The position numbers were made by a program, and so were the translations under genes. From positions 34,275,502 through 34,339,501 of the forward strand of contig OY821518.1 in NCBI GenBank assembly GCA_963682025.1: a stretch of DNA of 64,000 bases, written 5' to 3'. The notes beneath the pieces were generated by a model. That model saw only the letters and a program-made list of their open reading frames with translations. It was not told the origin of the DNA and did no database searches. The DNA is from Cordilura impudica. Its lineage: Eukaryota > Arthropoda > Insecta > Diptera > Scathophagidae. Below are positions 23,013 to 36,700 of the stretch, one piece after another; within the stretch, counting starts at the first letter, position 1, and the number at the start of each line of letters is the position of its first letter.

Positions 23013-24128
23013 ATAGTGTGTATAGTACTTACTGATTTCAAGATTTTATAACAATTTAAAATTTTGGTCGAAAGCTGTGCTATTGTAAGTAAATAATTTC
23101 CTTTTACGTAGTGTTTTAAATTTTACAGATGTTTTCGTTTGATACCTAAAATTGTAAAAGATTTTTTAAGATCTACAGCCTTTTTGACAAATTACAAGAA
23201 TGTTAAATTCGGCTGATACCCTCCACCTGTGTTCTAAACACAATATTATATTTAAGATTGTCAACACTAAAAGATGAAAAATGATTGATTATAATGGCCA
23301 GATTTCCTACAATGATGTTTAAAAGTAATAAGATAATTAACAAAAATTTTAGGTATTTTCGCGCTTTTTTAAATGAAAGCAATTACTAAATGTAATGAGC
23401 ATAAATGTAAATACGAACGTTCACATGTACAAAAAAAAAACAAAAACAACAAGCAAACAAAAATGTGTATGACTCTCTGATACATATCTACATATACATG
23501 TTTTTCAATATTTTTAGTTTTTTATATAAAATTTTATCGGAATATCTATATATTTTCATACGTCGCACAGTGCACCATTTCACGAGAAGGCGGTCAAAAA
23601 CCATAACTTTTGATTGGATTGGAATTTTGATATGCGGTTTTTTGTTTGCTAGGTTGGACTTTAATTTTTAGTAAAATTTTAGTACAAAAGTGAAGTATTA
23701 AAAGGTTAAAAAAGGTTTTTTTTATATAATGTCTTTTTTTTAAGTTAATTTTAAAATTATTACTTTTTAAACATTTTGTAAATTAAATTTTGTTAGAAAA
23801 TGCCAAACTTTGGCCCCCTTAAACTTTTTAGTCCTAATGTTCACAACGACCAATTGTTGGCTTTTTTGAAAGAGCCCGAGTTAAAATATAATTTATTAAG
23901 CAGCGAACGTAAAAGTTACTTGATATTTGTTCAAGGTAGAGAAGTTTCAATGAAAAAGTCGTATGTTTTTACTTTAGATAAAAAAATTTTTATTGTTTTT
24001 TTAAATATTTCTATATCAATTTTTATTGTAATTTTATAAAATACATAAATTTTTAAATCAAGAAAAATTGTTAACTATATAAAAAAAGAGTATAACTTAT
24101 TGTTAATGTACGGAAAAACTACTTTAAA

Positions 24129-24317
24129 TCAAACAATTTGAGTAAATATTTCGTCAAAATAGCCTTGATTTTCATCTTCTAGAAGTTGTTTAGCTTCTTC
24201 GTCCAATTTAATAAAATGGAAAACTATAATTTTTGTCGAATTTTGGACATATGTATATGGATCTGAAGTGCGCAAAAAAATAGTGATAAGGTCTTGATTA
24301 GTGCAACATCTTGACAT
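24129..24317 (-). pseudogene. Transib family 2 transposase, C-terminal fragment (copy a)
   Basis: [20 protein letters not shown] followed by [20 protein letters not shown] matches residues at the end of the transposase in the 34049-37521 copy. The segment between ([17 protein letters not shown]) is frame-altered. No catalytic residues remain. Confidence 0.75.
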
Positions 24318-24599
24318 TTTCCTTGTGTTGTGCTCGCGAAGGAATCTGTATTCCTTGTTTATTTTTTCTTACACTTCTTCAGATAGATCTCCTTCCTATT
24401 GGTAGCATAATGTTTTAAATTATTTATTCCCTATGGTACAAAATTTGAAAAGTGAATGGCATATATATCTAAGAGTATTTTTCGCTTTAAAGTATAGCTG
24501 TTTTATTGGCGTACTCTCCGTATTATGTCTCAATCCTTTATTATAAGTATATAACAACTCGTGTCAACTATACCGTTTCCTTTTTCTGTCAGTATATAA

Positions 24600-24718
24600 A
24601 CAAATAAACTCAACAATGACACAGACGGACAGCCGGACGGACGGACGTCGATTTTGAGTCGATCCGTATAATAAAAGATGGGCAAACTCATTATACCCTA
24701 ACCACATAGTGGAAAACG
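24600..24718 (+). repeat. DINE-like fragment inside Transib copy a
   Basis: CGGACGGACGGACGTCGATT and ATTATACCCTAACCACATAG match the DINE-like right end. The same fragment at the same place is in copies b (32220-32380) and c (34622-34775, inverse), so it is part of this Transib family. Confidence 0.6.
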
Positions 24719-25629
24719 TTTGTATTCATAAATTTTGCACAAAATATCTGACCTTGGGTCAGAAAAATTGTTCTGATGCACACGAGCGGAAACTGGCGGG
24801 TATACAACGGGGTATAGAAGTGTAGTGGAGGATTCGGACTACAGAAGAGTTTAAGATATTTTTTTGATTGCTTTTGATGAGCAGAAGTTATGCTCCATTA
24901 AGTAGGAGATTTTCGGAAAATTTTGATCTTTTTTTAAAATTATTTTTTTTTAATTTCTAAACGACTCAGTGCCTTTATATTTAATAGCTTAAAAGTTACA
25001 AAATTATGCAAAATATATTTTACTTTAAAATCTTTTAAAGCAAAACAGTTGCAATCGTTTAAAAATTAAAACTTACAAAGAAATATACAGAAAAAGAAAG
25101 GTGGAAAATAAACTTTAAAAGAAATTTTTAATTTTAACAAAATACTGAGAAAGTCCATTTTCGAAGACCCTGTTCGCTGTTTATGGTTAAAATATAATCT
25201 CAATTTTTTGATTCCCGAGGTTCACTGGTATTTACTTTCAAATGAATAACATAGCTTTAAAATCGGTAACCATAAAAACAAATGACTTTTGCCCGCCTTC
25301 TAAAAATACGGTCCACAGTGCATCGTTTCTCATCTATGCGGCCTAAAAGCTCAAAATTCGATACCGACCTGCTCGAAACATTACAAACATTATTATCTAA
25401 ATTTTACAAAAGTAGATGGTGAAGTTTTTAAGTGAGCGTTATTTTAACAGACAGACAGACGGACATCACTGTATCGCCTCGTGTTATTATAAGTATCAAG
25501 AATACATACATAAACTTTCTAGGGTCAAAAAAATTTTTCGATGTGGAATGACAAACTAATATAGTTTACTATCGATGTGAAAAAGTGTCATACTCTTTAT
25601 CCAGTGGTTAGTTTAAATTATTTATTTAA

Positions 25630-26428
25630 AAACAAATAAGCAAATTATAGTCGGTCTAGCCCGACTATACGATACCCTATACCATGGTTAAGAGACCCTA
25701 TCTCTTCGTCCAACTAATTGCATATAGCAAATAAGCATAAACCAAATTTGAGTGGCATTTTTATTAATTTTTTTCGCTGCAGATATGAAAAAGTTCATAT
25801 CGGATACTATATTTATATGGAGACTAGGTCGAAAAATGGACCGATCCTGACCATATTTGGTAAAGTCACTTATACTTTGAAAAAATATATACAAACCAAA
25901 TTTGAGAAAAATATGTGAAATATTTTTGTTTTTTGATAGATTTAAGTGAAGATCGGGAAGCAGCTCTATATGGGGCATGTGACTAAGAATTTTCCTATAG
26001 GGAGTATTTTTTAACTACTGATTAGTGGATGTAATAAACACATACAAACCCAATTTGACTGAGATCTATATGATAATTTGGAACTTATTGCAATTTATGT
26101 CGATTTCATAGGGGTCATTTGTATGGGGCCTAGGTCTGAACATGAACCGATTCTCACTAATTTCAATAGCGTTCATCCCATGGCCGATGGAAGCTTATAT
26201 ACCAAATTTCATCAAAATATATTCATATTTGCGACCTGTAGTTTGATTACAAGCTTTACATGGACACACAGACGGACGGACGGACGGACATTGCTATTTC
26301 GACTCAAAAAGTGATTCTCAGTCGATCGGTATAATTAAAGATGGGTCTAGGACGAATATTTTTGGTTGTTACAAACAGCAGCACAAAGTCATTATACCCA
26401 AACCACATAGTGGTATAGGGTATAAAAA
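25630..26428 (+). repeat. DINE-like element, full-length copy 4
   Basis: Starts AACAAATAAGCAAATTATAG and ends ACCACATAGTGGTATAGGG, with four GGAC units near 26275. It abuts the right end of the first 2.9-kb duplicon. Confidence 0.7.
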
Positions 26429-26429
26429 A

Positions 26430-27688
26430 TAACAGCACATAAAACCAAAAAATATCGCCAAAAAATTTCATTAAGTTTACCTAAAAAATTGCTCAACTCA
26501 CCATTTTTCGAAAATTCCGTAAGCGATTTTTTTAAGCGGTGATATATCAAACCCTATACTCACTTTTTATGGAGTATTTTTTTCAGCAGCTCATCAATTC
26601 CGCCCAGCTGTGTGTATCTTAACATAAATAAATTACTCCTACTATCAAAAATAATCTTATTCCACTTTGGAACAATTCGGTTGGTGAATTTTGTTCTGTG
26701 TGTAAAAATGGTTCGCAATATACGTAACCGGTAATTCGCTATAAAAATATATATACTTATTTGCAGATTTTTTTTTTTTTTTTTTGTTATTTCAAAAGAT
26801 ATTTATTTATTTAGTATTGGTTTTGACATACCAAATAAATTATATACAAAAAAGCTGAAAAAATGTTAAAAAGTTAATTATATAAAGCTATTCATATCGA
26901 TCACTCTGAACACTTTCGTACCAACTCACAACTCAAGAAATAAATTGATATATTTATTTATTACATTAACGATAATTCAACATAATTTATAATGCATTAA
27001 ATAAAACAATTAATCATATCATTTAAAATCTTTCGTTCTTCAAACTAATTTACTATAAAAATAATTGCATGCCAACAAAATAAATGAATAGAAACTTTTC
27101 AAATAAACAAAAACAAAAAAAAAAAGATTTTATGAAAATTTAAACAGAAATATATTTAAAAAGAATTTCGTTAATAAATTTGATGAAAACCAATCATAAA
27201 CAAATGTCCATATGAATGAAATTGTACAATGATATCAGTAGACAGACAAATGGATATATTAAGAATAATATTTTTGATATAATAAACAATTATTTAAAGA
27301 TGATAAATAGAAAACTAAAATAATTTATAACTTAACAAAAATAATTGTTGCCCAGGTAACCGTACATTTAACCATGAATAGTTTTTTGAGTGTAATGCTT
27401 ACTATTGTTTACAAACACTAGAAATTTTTTGTATTCAAAATATTATTTGTTTAATCGATATTCAAACATTTTTTCTTGCTTTTATTTTTTTATTTTTATT
27501 TTCGTAAACAACTATTGTTGTGCAAGAAAAACGTCGTATTTTTTTTTTTCTAATTCAATCATTTATAATTAGATTCTTTGTATTTATTTGTATGATTTTA
27601 AAAACTATTACAACATTTTGGTGTCATTGTAAATTTTAGTGTTTGCCGAAAAGAAAAAATTTCAAGTATTCTAACGTGGAAAATAATA
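26430..27688. other. AT-rich region upstream of TBC1D19
   Basis: About 1.26 kb with no transposon I recognise. It must hold the TBC1D19 promoter or 5' UTR if exon 1 is first. I see no clear TATA/Inr combination that stands out from the AT-rich background. Confidence 0.5.
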
Positions 27689-27790
27689 ATGGAAGAATTA
27701 CAAGATGCCAGTATACATCATACAGCTGCCAAGATTATCAGCACTATTAAGACATTGAAGAATTATGAGACTTTATTTCAAAATGTTCAA
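27689..27790 (+). CDS. TBC1D19: TBC1D19 coding exon 1
   Basis: This exon has 34 codons starting with [16 protein letters not shown] and ends before the donor GTGGGT in phase 0. I chose this ATG because it opens the frame that joins exon 2, and stop codons lie upstream. The human protein has a similar acidic N-terminus with an IIAQIVQKLK-like helix, so this exon is expected but weakly conserved. Confidence 0.75.
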
Positions 27791-30700
27791 GTGGGTGTAA
27801 ATGTTTTGTTAAGCAAAAGCAAAAACAAAAACAAAAACAATCAGTAAAATATATGCATACATAAGTATAAATACGAAAATTTTGTTTTATCTTAGAAATT
27901 GGTTTGTAGTCCCAGCGTAGATCGCAATGACATGTGTAACACTCTGGAAGAAGCCATTAAAAATGCTGGCATTGAAACGGATATACGAAATATTATTTTC
28001 CATTTGGTACGCAGTAAATTGAAACCAGAAGAGAGGCGGTCAGAAACAAATGTGGTAAGTTTTAAATTCTTCCGATATTCACTTACAGTCTTGCAAGTAC
28101 ATCTAACATATTTAACTCAAATTTGATTTGTAAATATTTTCAGAACAGATAAATGACCTCAGTAAAATTAGTCCTATTCTGAGCTAATCGCCCTATAACA
28201 ATAACATCCGATGTGAGATTTAAAATATTTTCTATCAAAAAATATTTGAAAATTAAAATTTTTATGTCCGTTAATAACCTTTCTTAGTACGATTGGAGTT
28301 ATGACCTTTTTCAAAACCTCACTGAATATAATTTTTTACCTGTTAGTACTTAGTAGTTTCAGAAAGAATGTGGTGAGATTTAAATTTATACAGAAACGTT
28401 GTATACGAAAATTCTGTATTAAACCATTTTTCCATAGAAAAAAAATTGTGAGAATTTAAATAAAACATGTAGTCTCTGTATTTGAGTATTTAATGTTTGG
28501 ACAAAAATTACGATCATCACTGATTTGCTGATTCTTTAACCCTGTAAAAAGCGCCCCTTATTAAAAAGAAACATTTTTAGCGTTGCCAGATTGAAAAACA
28601 CAAAGTTTATTTCGAAAAATAAGCGTCACATAGCACATAAGTGTAAAATATATAACAAAATTGGTGACATTTTACCTCTTAATCACAACGCCTCATATGA
28701 ATTGGGAAATAACTGTTTCTAAGGTTGTCAGATCGAAAACATAAAATTTTAGCGGGGAACATAGAATCGCTTATATCTCGAAAATTAAGCGTAACATAGC
28801 AAACGTAAAATATCATAGGTGAACATAAAATGGTTTCCATAGAACCCACACATTCCAACAACCCAAACGAATGGGGGGGCAACTATTTCAAGGGTGCCAA
28901 GCACAAAAAAGTAACATTTTTACGGGGAGCATAAAAAAGCTTATATCTCGAAAACTAAGCAATTTAGACCAAAATAGTTTTCATGTAGCCCCTCATTCCA
29001 ACAAACCATATTAATTGGGCGATAATTATTTCCAGGTTTCAATGTAACCCATTAATTTTGATAACCCAAACTAACTAACTATTTTCAGGGATGCCAAAAA
29101 CGTAAAATTTTGACGGGGAATATGAAATCGCTTATATCTCGAAAACTAAGCAATATAGAACAAAATCGTTTCCATGTAACCCCTCATTCCACCAACCCAT
29201 ATGAATTGGGCGATAATTATTTCTAGAGTTGCCAGATCGAAAAATATAAAATTTTGACGCGGAACATAAAATCGCTTATGTCTCGAAAACTAAGTTTCGT
29301 AGTAAAATGGTTTCAATGTAACCCATTAATTTTGATAACCCATATGCGTTCGACGCTAACTATTTTTAGGGATGCCAAAAACGTACATTTTGACGGGGAA
29401 CATGAAATCGCTTATATCTCGAAAACTAAGCAATGTAGAACAAAATCATTTCCATGTAACCCCTCATTCCACCAACCCATATGAATTAGGGAGTAACTAT
29501 TTCTAGGGTTGCCAGATCGAAAACGTAAAATTTTGACTGGGAACATAAAATCGCTTATATTTCCAAAACTAAATGTCGTAGAGAAAAATGGTTTCCGGTT
29601 AGCTCCCTTATTTTAACACACAATTAAGTACTAACTATTAAGGTTGCCAGATCGAAATACGTACAATTTTGTGAATTATTTTATATTAAATAAAATGTTT
29701 TTTTTCTAATATTTCATGTATCTATATCTATAATATTAATAGGCTAGGCGATTTCTTGTGATCGATGTTTTGTTCTGCCATTTTCTCCCGATTTTGACCA
29801 AACGTATATTATTTGAAAGGTATTTCTTTTTAGCCGTTTTGCAGATTTACATATTTTTAAAATTTTTCCTTTATTTTGAGTAAATTTATTTTTTAAGTTG
29901 CTACTAACACATACATAAAATTATACAATTCTGTGTGTTTATTAAATTTGTTAATGTGTTTTTTTAAAATGTTTTTTGTTTTTTGTGTTAATTTGTCAAT
30001 TGGCTATAATTGATTAGCATACCTTTAGGGTCTCTATTTAATGAAAAAATAAAATTTCCTAGAATTGGCACTCGAATTTTGAGGGCTGGAATCTGCTAGT
30101 ATTAAATTAAAATGTTATTCATTATTCAACGGTTACCTTAGGCGCGTTACAGCTAACTAAAAGAAAAACAAGACCCAATCTCTTAGGTCCTTCGGATATG
30201 AAAAATTTACTGATTCTGACCATATTTGGTAAGATCACTTTTTTTTGGCAAATCAAATTTAAGAAAAATCTGTGCAATATTTTTGTTCTTTGATAGATTT
30301 AGGTTAATATCGGGAATCAGCTTCAGATGGCGGCTATGACTAAGAATTGTCCTATAGGATTTACTTTTGGACTACTGATAAAGAGATATAGTAAACATAC
30401 ACATCCCATTGGTTGTTATGGCAATTTAAGTCGATCTCACAGGGGTCATTTGTATGGGAACTAGGTCTGAAGAAGAACCGATTTTCACCAATTTCAATAG
30501 CGTTCGTCCTATGGCTGATAGAAGCTTAAATACTCAATTTCATCAAAATATATTTATATTTGCGACCTGTAGTTTGATCGCAAGGTTTACATGGACACAC
30601 AGACGGACGGACGGACATCGCTAAATCGACTTAGAAAGTGATGCTGAGCCGATCGGTATAGTAAAAGATTTTCGGTAGTTACATACATCAGCACAAAGTC

Positions 30701-33700
30701 ATTATACTCTGACCACATAGTGGTATAGAGTATAAATAGTGTGTATAGTACTTATTGATATTAAGATTTTATAACAATTTAAAATTTTGGTCGAAAGTTG
30801 TGCTATTGTAAGTAGCTAATTTTCTTTACGTAGAGTTTTAAATTTTACAGATGTTTTTGATTGATTCCTAAAATTGTACTAGATTTTTTAAGATCTAGAC
30901 TTTAGATTCTACAGCCTTTTTGATAAATAACAAGAATGTTAAATTCAGCTGTACCGAATCTTTGATACCATCCACCTGAATTCTAAACACAATATTATAA
31001 TCAAGATTGTCAACACTAAGAGACAAAAATGGTTTAATTTCAAATTATAATGGCTGGATTTCTTACAATGATGTTTAAAAGTAATAAGATAATTAACAAA
31101 AATTTTAGGTATTTTCGCGCTTTTTTAATGAGCATAAATTTAAATACATGTATCAAAAAAAAAAAAAAAAATAAAAACAACAAGCAAACAAAAATGTGTA
31201 TGACACTCTGATACATATATATGTATATATACATGTTTCTCGATATTTTTAGTTTTTTATATAAAATTTTATCGGAATATCTACACATTTTCGTACGTCG
31301 CACAGTGCACCATTTTACGAGAAGGCGGTCAAAAATCCATAACTTTTGATTGGATTGGAATTTTGATATGCGGTTTTTTGTTTGCTATGTGGAATTTTAG
31401 TACAAAAGTGAAGTATTAAAAGTTCTTAACCTTTTTTTATATAATGTCTTTTTTTTCAGTTAATTTTACAACTGAAAGAGCCCGAGTTAAAATATAATTT
31501 ATTAAGCAACGAACGTAAAAATTACTTGATATTGGTTCAAGGTAGATAAGTTTCAATGAAAAAGTCGTATGTTTTCACTTTAGATAAAAATTGTTTTATT
31601 GTTTTTTTTTTAATATTTCTGTATAAATTTTTATTGTAATTTTATAAAATACATAAATTTTTAAATCAAGAAAAATTGTTAACTATATAAAAAAGAGTAT
31701 AACTTATTGTTAATGTACGGAAAAACTACTTTAAATCAAACAATTTGAGTAAATATTTCGTCTAAATAGCCTTAATTTCCATCTTCTAGAAGTTGTTTAG
31801 CTTCTTCGTCCAATTTAATAAAATGGAAAACTATAATTTTTGTCGAATTTTGGACATATGTATATGGATCTGAAGTGCGCAAAAAAATAGTGATAAGGTC
31901 TTGATTAGTGCAACATCTTGAAATTTTCCTTGTGTTATGCTCGCGAAGAAATCTGTATTTCTTGTTCATTTTTTCTTACACTTCTTCAGATAGATCTCCT
32001 TCCTATTGGTAGCATAATGTTTTAAATTATTTATTCCCCATGGTACAAAATTTTATGAAAAGTGAAAGGCATATATCTCCAAGCGTATATTTCGTTATAA
32101 AGTATAGCTGTTTTATTGGCGTACTCTCCGCGTTATGTCTCAATCCTTTTTTATAAGTATATAACAACTGTGTCAACTCTACCGTTTCCTTTTTCTGTCA
32201 GTATAAAAAACAAATAAACTCAACAATTACACACAGACGGGCGGACGGACGGACGGACGGACGGACGGACGAGCGTCGATTTTGAGTCGATCCGTATAAT
32301 AAAAGATGGCTATAGGTCCAATATTTTTATTAGTTACAAACATCAGGGCAAACTCATTATACCCTAACCACATAGTAGAAAAATTTTGTATTCTTAAATT
32401 TTGTGCAAAATATCTAACCTTGGGTCAGAAAAATTGTTCTGGTGCACACGAGCGGAAACTGGTGGGTATACAATGGGGTATAGAAGTATAGAGGAGGGTT
32501 CGGACTACAGAAGAGTTTAAGATATTTTTTTGATTGCTTTTGATGGGCAGGAGTTATGCTCCATTAAGTAGGAGATTTTCGGAAAATTTTGATCTTTTTT
32601 TAAAAATTTTTTTTTTAATTTCTAAACGACTCAGTGCCTTTATATTTAATAGCTTAAAATTTACAAAATTATGCAAAATTTATTTTACTTTAAAATCTTT
32701 TAAAGCAAAATAGTTGCAATCGTTTAAAAATTAAAACTTACAAAGAAATATACAGAAAAAGAAAGGTGGAAAATAAACTTTAAAAGAAATTTTTAATTTT
32801 GACAAAATACTGAGAAAGTCCATTTTCGAAGACCCTGTTCGCTGTTTATGGTTAAAATATAATCTCAATTTTTTGATTCCCGAGGTTCACTGGTATTTAC
32901 TTTCAAATGAATAACATAGCTTTAAAATCGGTAACCATAAAAACAAATGACTTTTGCCCGCCTTCTAAAAATACGGTCCACAGTGCGTCGTTTCTCAGCT
33001 ATGCGGCCTAGAAGCTCAAAATTCAATACCGACCTGCTCGAAACATTACAAACATTATTATCAAAATTTTACAAAGGTAAATGGGGAAGTTTTTGAGTGA
33101 GCATTATTTCAACAGGCAGACAGACGGACATCACTGTACCGCCTCGAGTTATTATAAGTATCAAGAATACATACATAAACCTTCTAAGGTCAAATAAATT
33201 TTTCGATGCGGAATGACAAACTAATATATACCCTCTGCACAGTAGCGTGGAACATATATAAACTAACCACAATTTTTGTATGGATGAAAAAGTTTCATAC
33301 TCTTTATCCAGTGCTTAGTTTAAATTATTTATTTACAAAATACTTACAATTTGCTATTTTCAACGAAATCGTTGTCTTTTTGTTTCCTCCTTCGTCTACC
33401 TTAGCGCTTATGAATCATGGGGAAATATGCTATTTCACCTATTCATCTTCTTTGGAGTGTAGTGTTGAATACATGGTTTGTTCACGGTCACCGCCCCAAA
33501 TTGCTTAGAAATGCCCTTTAAAATCGTCAGACCTCGAGCCTGATTATTTATTTAATTTATTTAAAAATTAAAAGGTCTAAACAAAAACATATTTAGTTTA
33601 CATACATTGGTAGTCAATCTTCAGTCATTCTGCTCTTCCATATCGTAAATTTTTCGATTATTTGTGGTTTATTTACCTGGCCGTTTTTCATAATTACGGC

Positions 33701-36700
33701 TAGGATCTTTATATAAATGCATGCAATAAAATGGTATCAGTTTGTAAGTTCCTTTTTTTTTATATTTTAATATAGAGTGGCAATCAATGATACTAAAAAA
33801 TCATATGAGCACTAAGAATATAAAATAGAGTACGTTTCAAATTTTTATGGAAATTTATTAAGTCATTTTTTTGCATTTCAAAAATGGAAAAAAAACGAAT
33901 TTCTACTTAAAAGAAGTTAAAGATGAGTTAGATGAAGTCCATGGTACATCTGCACCAGTGTACAATTAGGTAAATGACTTTAAACGTGGACAGCAGTTAC
34001 TTCGGAAATGATCGATAAAATCCATGATATATTTTTATGTGACCGGCGCACAGTGGACCATATTTTGAGAAGGCGGCCAAAAACCTTTTTTTTTTTTTTT
34101 GTTACCGATTTTAAAGTTATGTTATTCATTTGAAAGTAAATACTAGTAAACCTCGGGAGCCAAAAAATTGCGACTCTATCTCAACTATATCACAGCGAAC
34201 AGGGTCTTCGAAAATGGGCTTTCTCAGTATTTTGTTAAAATTAAAAATTTCTTTGTAAATTTTTATTTTTGAATGACTGTAACTTTTTAGATTTAAAAGA
34301 TTTTGAAGTGAAATAAATTTTGTATAGTTTTGAGGCTGCCATACTATTAATGTTAAAAATATAAAATCACGGAGTCATTCCGAAATTTACAAACAACAAT
34401 TTTTAAAAAAGGTCAAAATTTTCCGAAAATCTCCTACCTAATAGAGCATAACTCCTGCCAGTCAAAAGCAGTCAGAAAAAATCTTGCACTCTTCTATAAT
34501 CCGAACCCTCCCCTATACTCCTATACCCCATTAGACATACGCCAGTTTCCGCCCGTGCGCACCAGAACAATTTTTCTGACCCAAGGTTAGATATTTTCTG
34601 CAAAATTTATGAATACAAAAGTTGTCCACTATGTGGTTAGAATATATTAAGTCTGAGGTGATGTTTGTAACTGCCAAAAATATTGGACCTTTATCCATCT
34701 TTTATTATACGGATAGACTCAAAAACACTTTCTGAGTCGATTAAACGATGTCTGTCCATCCGCCTGAGTGTTATGAATACAAAAGTTGGTCGTACCGGTG
34801 CACCGCGGTGTATTTTTTTGCGTGTCGGTAGAGTTGTTAGGAGTTGTTATATACGTATAAAAAGATAAAAAATTTTATTTTACATAATTGCAAGAAAAAG
34901 TATTTATAATAATGTTTCCACAATTATTATTCACTACAATTTGTGCAATGGCTAAGTACTGTTACAGAGATCTGGCAGATATTTATTTTCAACGAAATGA
35001 TGTAGACGATGTAATTTTGCACATAGTGAGCAACGACTTCTTTAAGAATTGTAACCTAGAAGACATTGAAATGCACAAAGGAAAAATTACTAATTTTGCA
35101 TCGAATTTGAAAAGACGGTACATTGAATGCTCTCATAGCAAGGCAACGATGTACAAACCTTACCAAGACTGGTTAATAAAGGAACTTATTTTTGAGAGTG
35201 CATCTACCACTGCCAACGAAAGTGGAAAAAAGGGTCAACCAGCAAAACCAATTGACGGATGTAGTGAAAGATCTCGAAGGCGCAAGCTGGAGAATATCAA
35301 TGAAGAAATTTCTTAAAGAATTATTAAGGATTCATTTTTGCACCAAATTCAACCAACCCAAAATAAAAAAAATAAAATTGAAAAAATAGTAAAAGCGAGC
35401 CCAAGGCGCACAAAGAGGATTTTGAAAAGCATTCCTACACCAATTGAAGATAGGAAATTTACGCCGGAAGAAGCGTTCGCCCTATTTTTGGATTTGAAAT
35501 TGACCAAAAATCAATATAAGGAATTGCGGAAGTGAACCAATGAAAAGAATTGTGGGATTTTTCCAGAGTATCGAGATTTAGTTTCTGCCAAAAAAGAATG
35601 CTTACCTTCACAATCTGCTATTAGTGTCACTTCAACATCAGCAGAAATAAAATTGCAAGATCTCCTTGAACATACTGCAGAACGATTGCTAAATACGCTT
35701 GATACTGATCATTTAAAAAAAATTGGTAATGGCAGCATTACTTTAATTTCTAAATGGGGATATGATGGATCCTCTGGTCAGAAACAATACAAGCAATCAG
35801 ATGCTAATTTATTTATGGTATCTTTCGTTCCATTGCGCTTAACAAAAAGGTATAGCGTCTTAGAGCCGTCAACTAGTAGAGCAACAGAAATTGATATATG
35901 GAAAAATGAAATTCCTTCTTCAACAAAGTATTGCGGACCAATAAAATTTACATTCAAAAAGGAAACCAAAGATGTCATAACTGAAGAAGCTCAATAAAAG
36001 ATCAAATTAAGGAACTTCAACCAGTAATATTTAAATTTGATGACCAAGACAGTGAAGTACATTTTAAAATGTGTCTCACAATGATTGATGGAAAAGTTGC
36101 ACAAGCTTTAACTGGAACAAAGTCAACGTCAAGCTGCATTATATGCCAAAAGACATCAAGTCAATTAAGCCAACCCCCACCATAAGACGATAGTTTTATG
36201 GAAGCCTACGAATTTGGAATGTCCCCTCTTCATGCTAGAATATCTTTCATGGAGCATATTCTTAAATTGGGTTATGATTTGGAATTTGGTCCGTTAGGCG
36301 AAACAGTGAGAAAAAAAGAGAAAATGAAGAAAAAAGAAAGCAAAAAAAACAAATTCAACAAAAATATCTACAGCTAGGCCTCGTAATCGACCAACCAAAA
36401 CAAGGGGAAGGAAACACAAATGATGGAAATACTGCAAGGAGATTTTTTTCCGATCCGGAAACTGCAGCATCTATCACAGGTATAGATCATGAATTAATAA
36501 GACGATTCAAAATCATATTACAAGTTCTAGCATGCAGCAGAAAGATAAATGCAAAAAAATTTGGAGAGTACGCCAATAAAACAGCTATACTTTATAATGA
36601 AAAATACTCTTGGAGATATATGCCATCCACAGTTCATAAAATTTTGTACCATGGGGAACAAATAATTCAAAACAATATGCTACCAATAGGAGATCAATTT

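Larger units (their letters stand above)
23566..25320 (-). mobile_element. Transib (family 2), internally deleted, copy a
   Basis: Left end CACAGTGCACCATTTCACGA, right end GTCCACAGTG, read inward as CACTGTGGACC. The flanks are CGTCG (23561-23565) and CATCG (25321-25325), a 5-bp duplication with one change. The only transposase left is a C-terminal stretch at 24129-24317. A DINE-like GGAC fragment sits at 24620-24715. Confidence 0.8.
22735..25620 (+). repeat. 2.9-kb duplicated segment, copy 1
   Basis: Nearly collinear with 30455-33335, beginning AACTAGGTCTGAAGAAGAAC and ending TTTAAATTATTTATTTA. It contains a DINE-like right half, AT-rich DNA, a Transib with its target duplication, and a second DINE-like tail (CAGACGGACATCACTGTA). 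Shared insertion sites prove common descent. Confidence 0.8.
30455..33335 (+). repeat. TBC1D19: 2.9-kb duplicated segment, copy 2 (in TBC1D19 intron 2)
   Basis: Collinear with 22735-25620 with scattered substitutions and indels. Copy 2 has a longer GGAC array (32228-32270) and about 40 extra bases near 33230 (ATACCCTCTGCACAGTAGCG). Confidence 0.8.

Noticed and set aside
23465..24039. Small + strand ORFs of 68 and 79 codons
   Set aside because: They fall across the end of a deleted Transib copy; the duplicated segment at 31.2-31.6 kb does not keep them open.
25688..26314. Short ORFs such as MELIAIYVDFIGVICMG repeated across the window
   Set aside because: They recur only because the DINE-like repeat recurs; they appear on either strand, vary in length and show no protein-like conservation.
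28560..29690. CRISPR-like regular array
   Set aside because: Units are about 150 bp, diverged and contiguous without spacers, in an intron of a eukaryotic gene.
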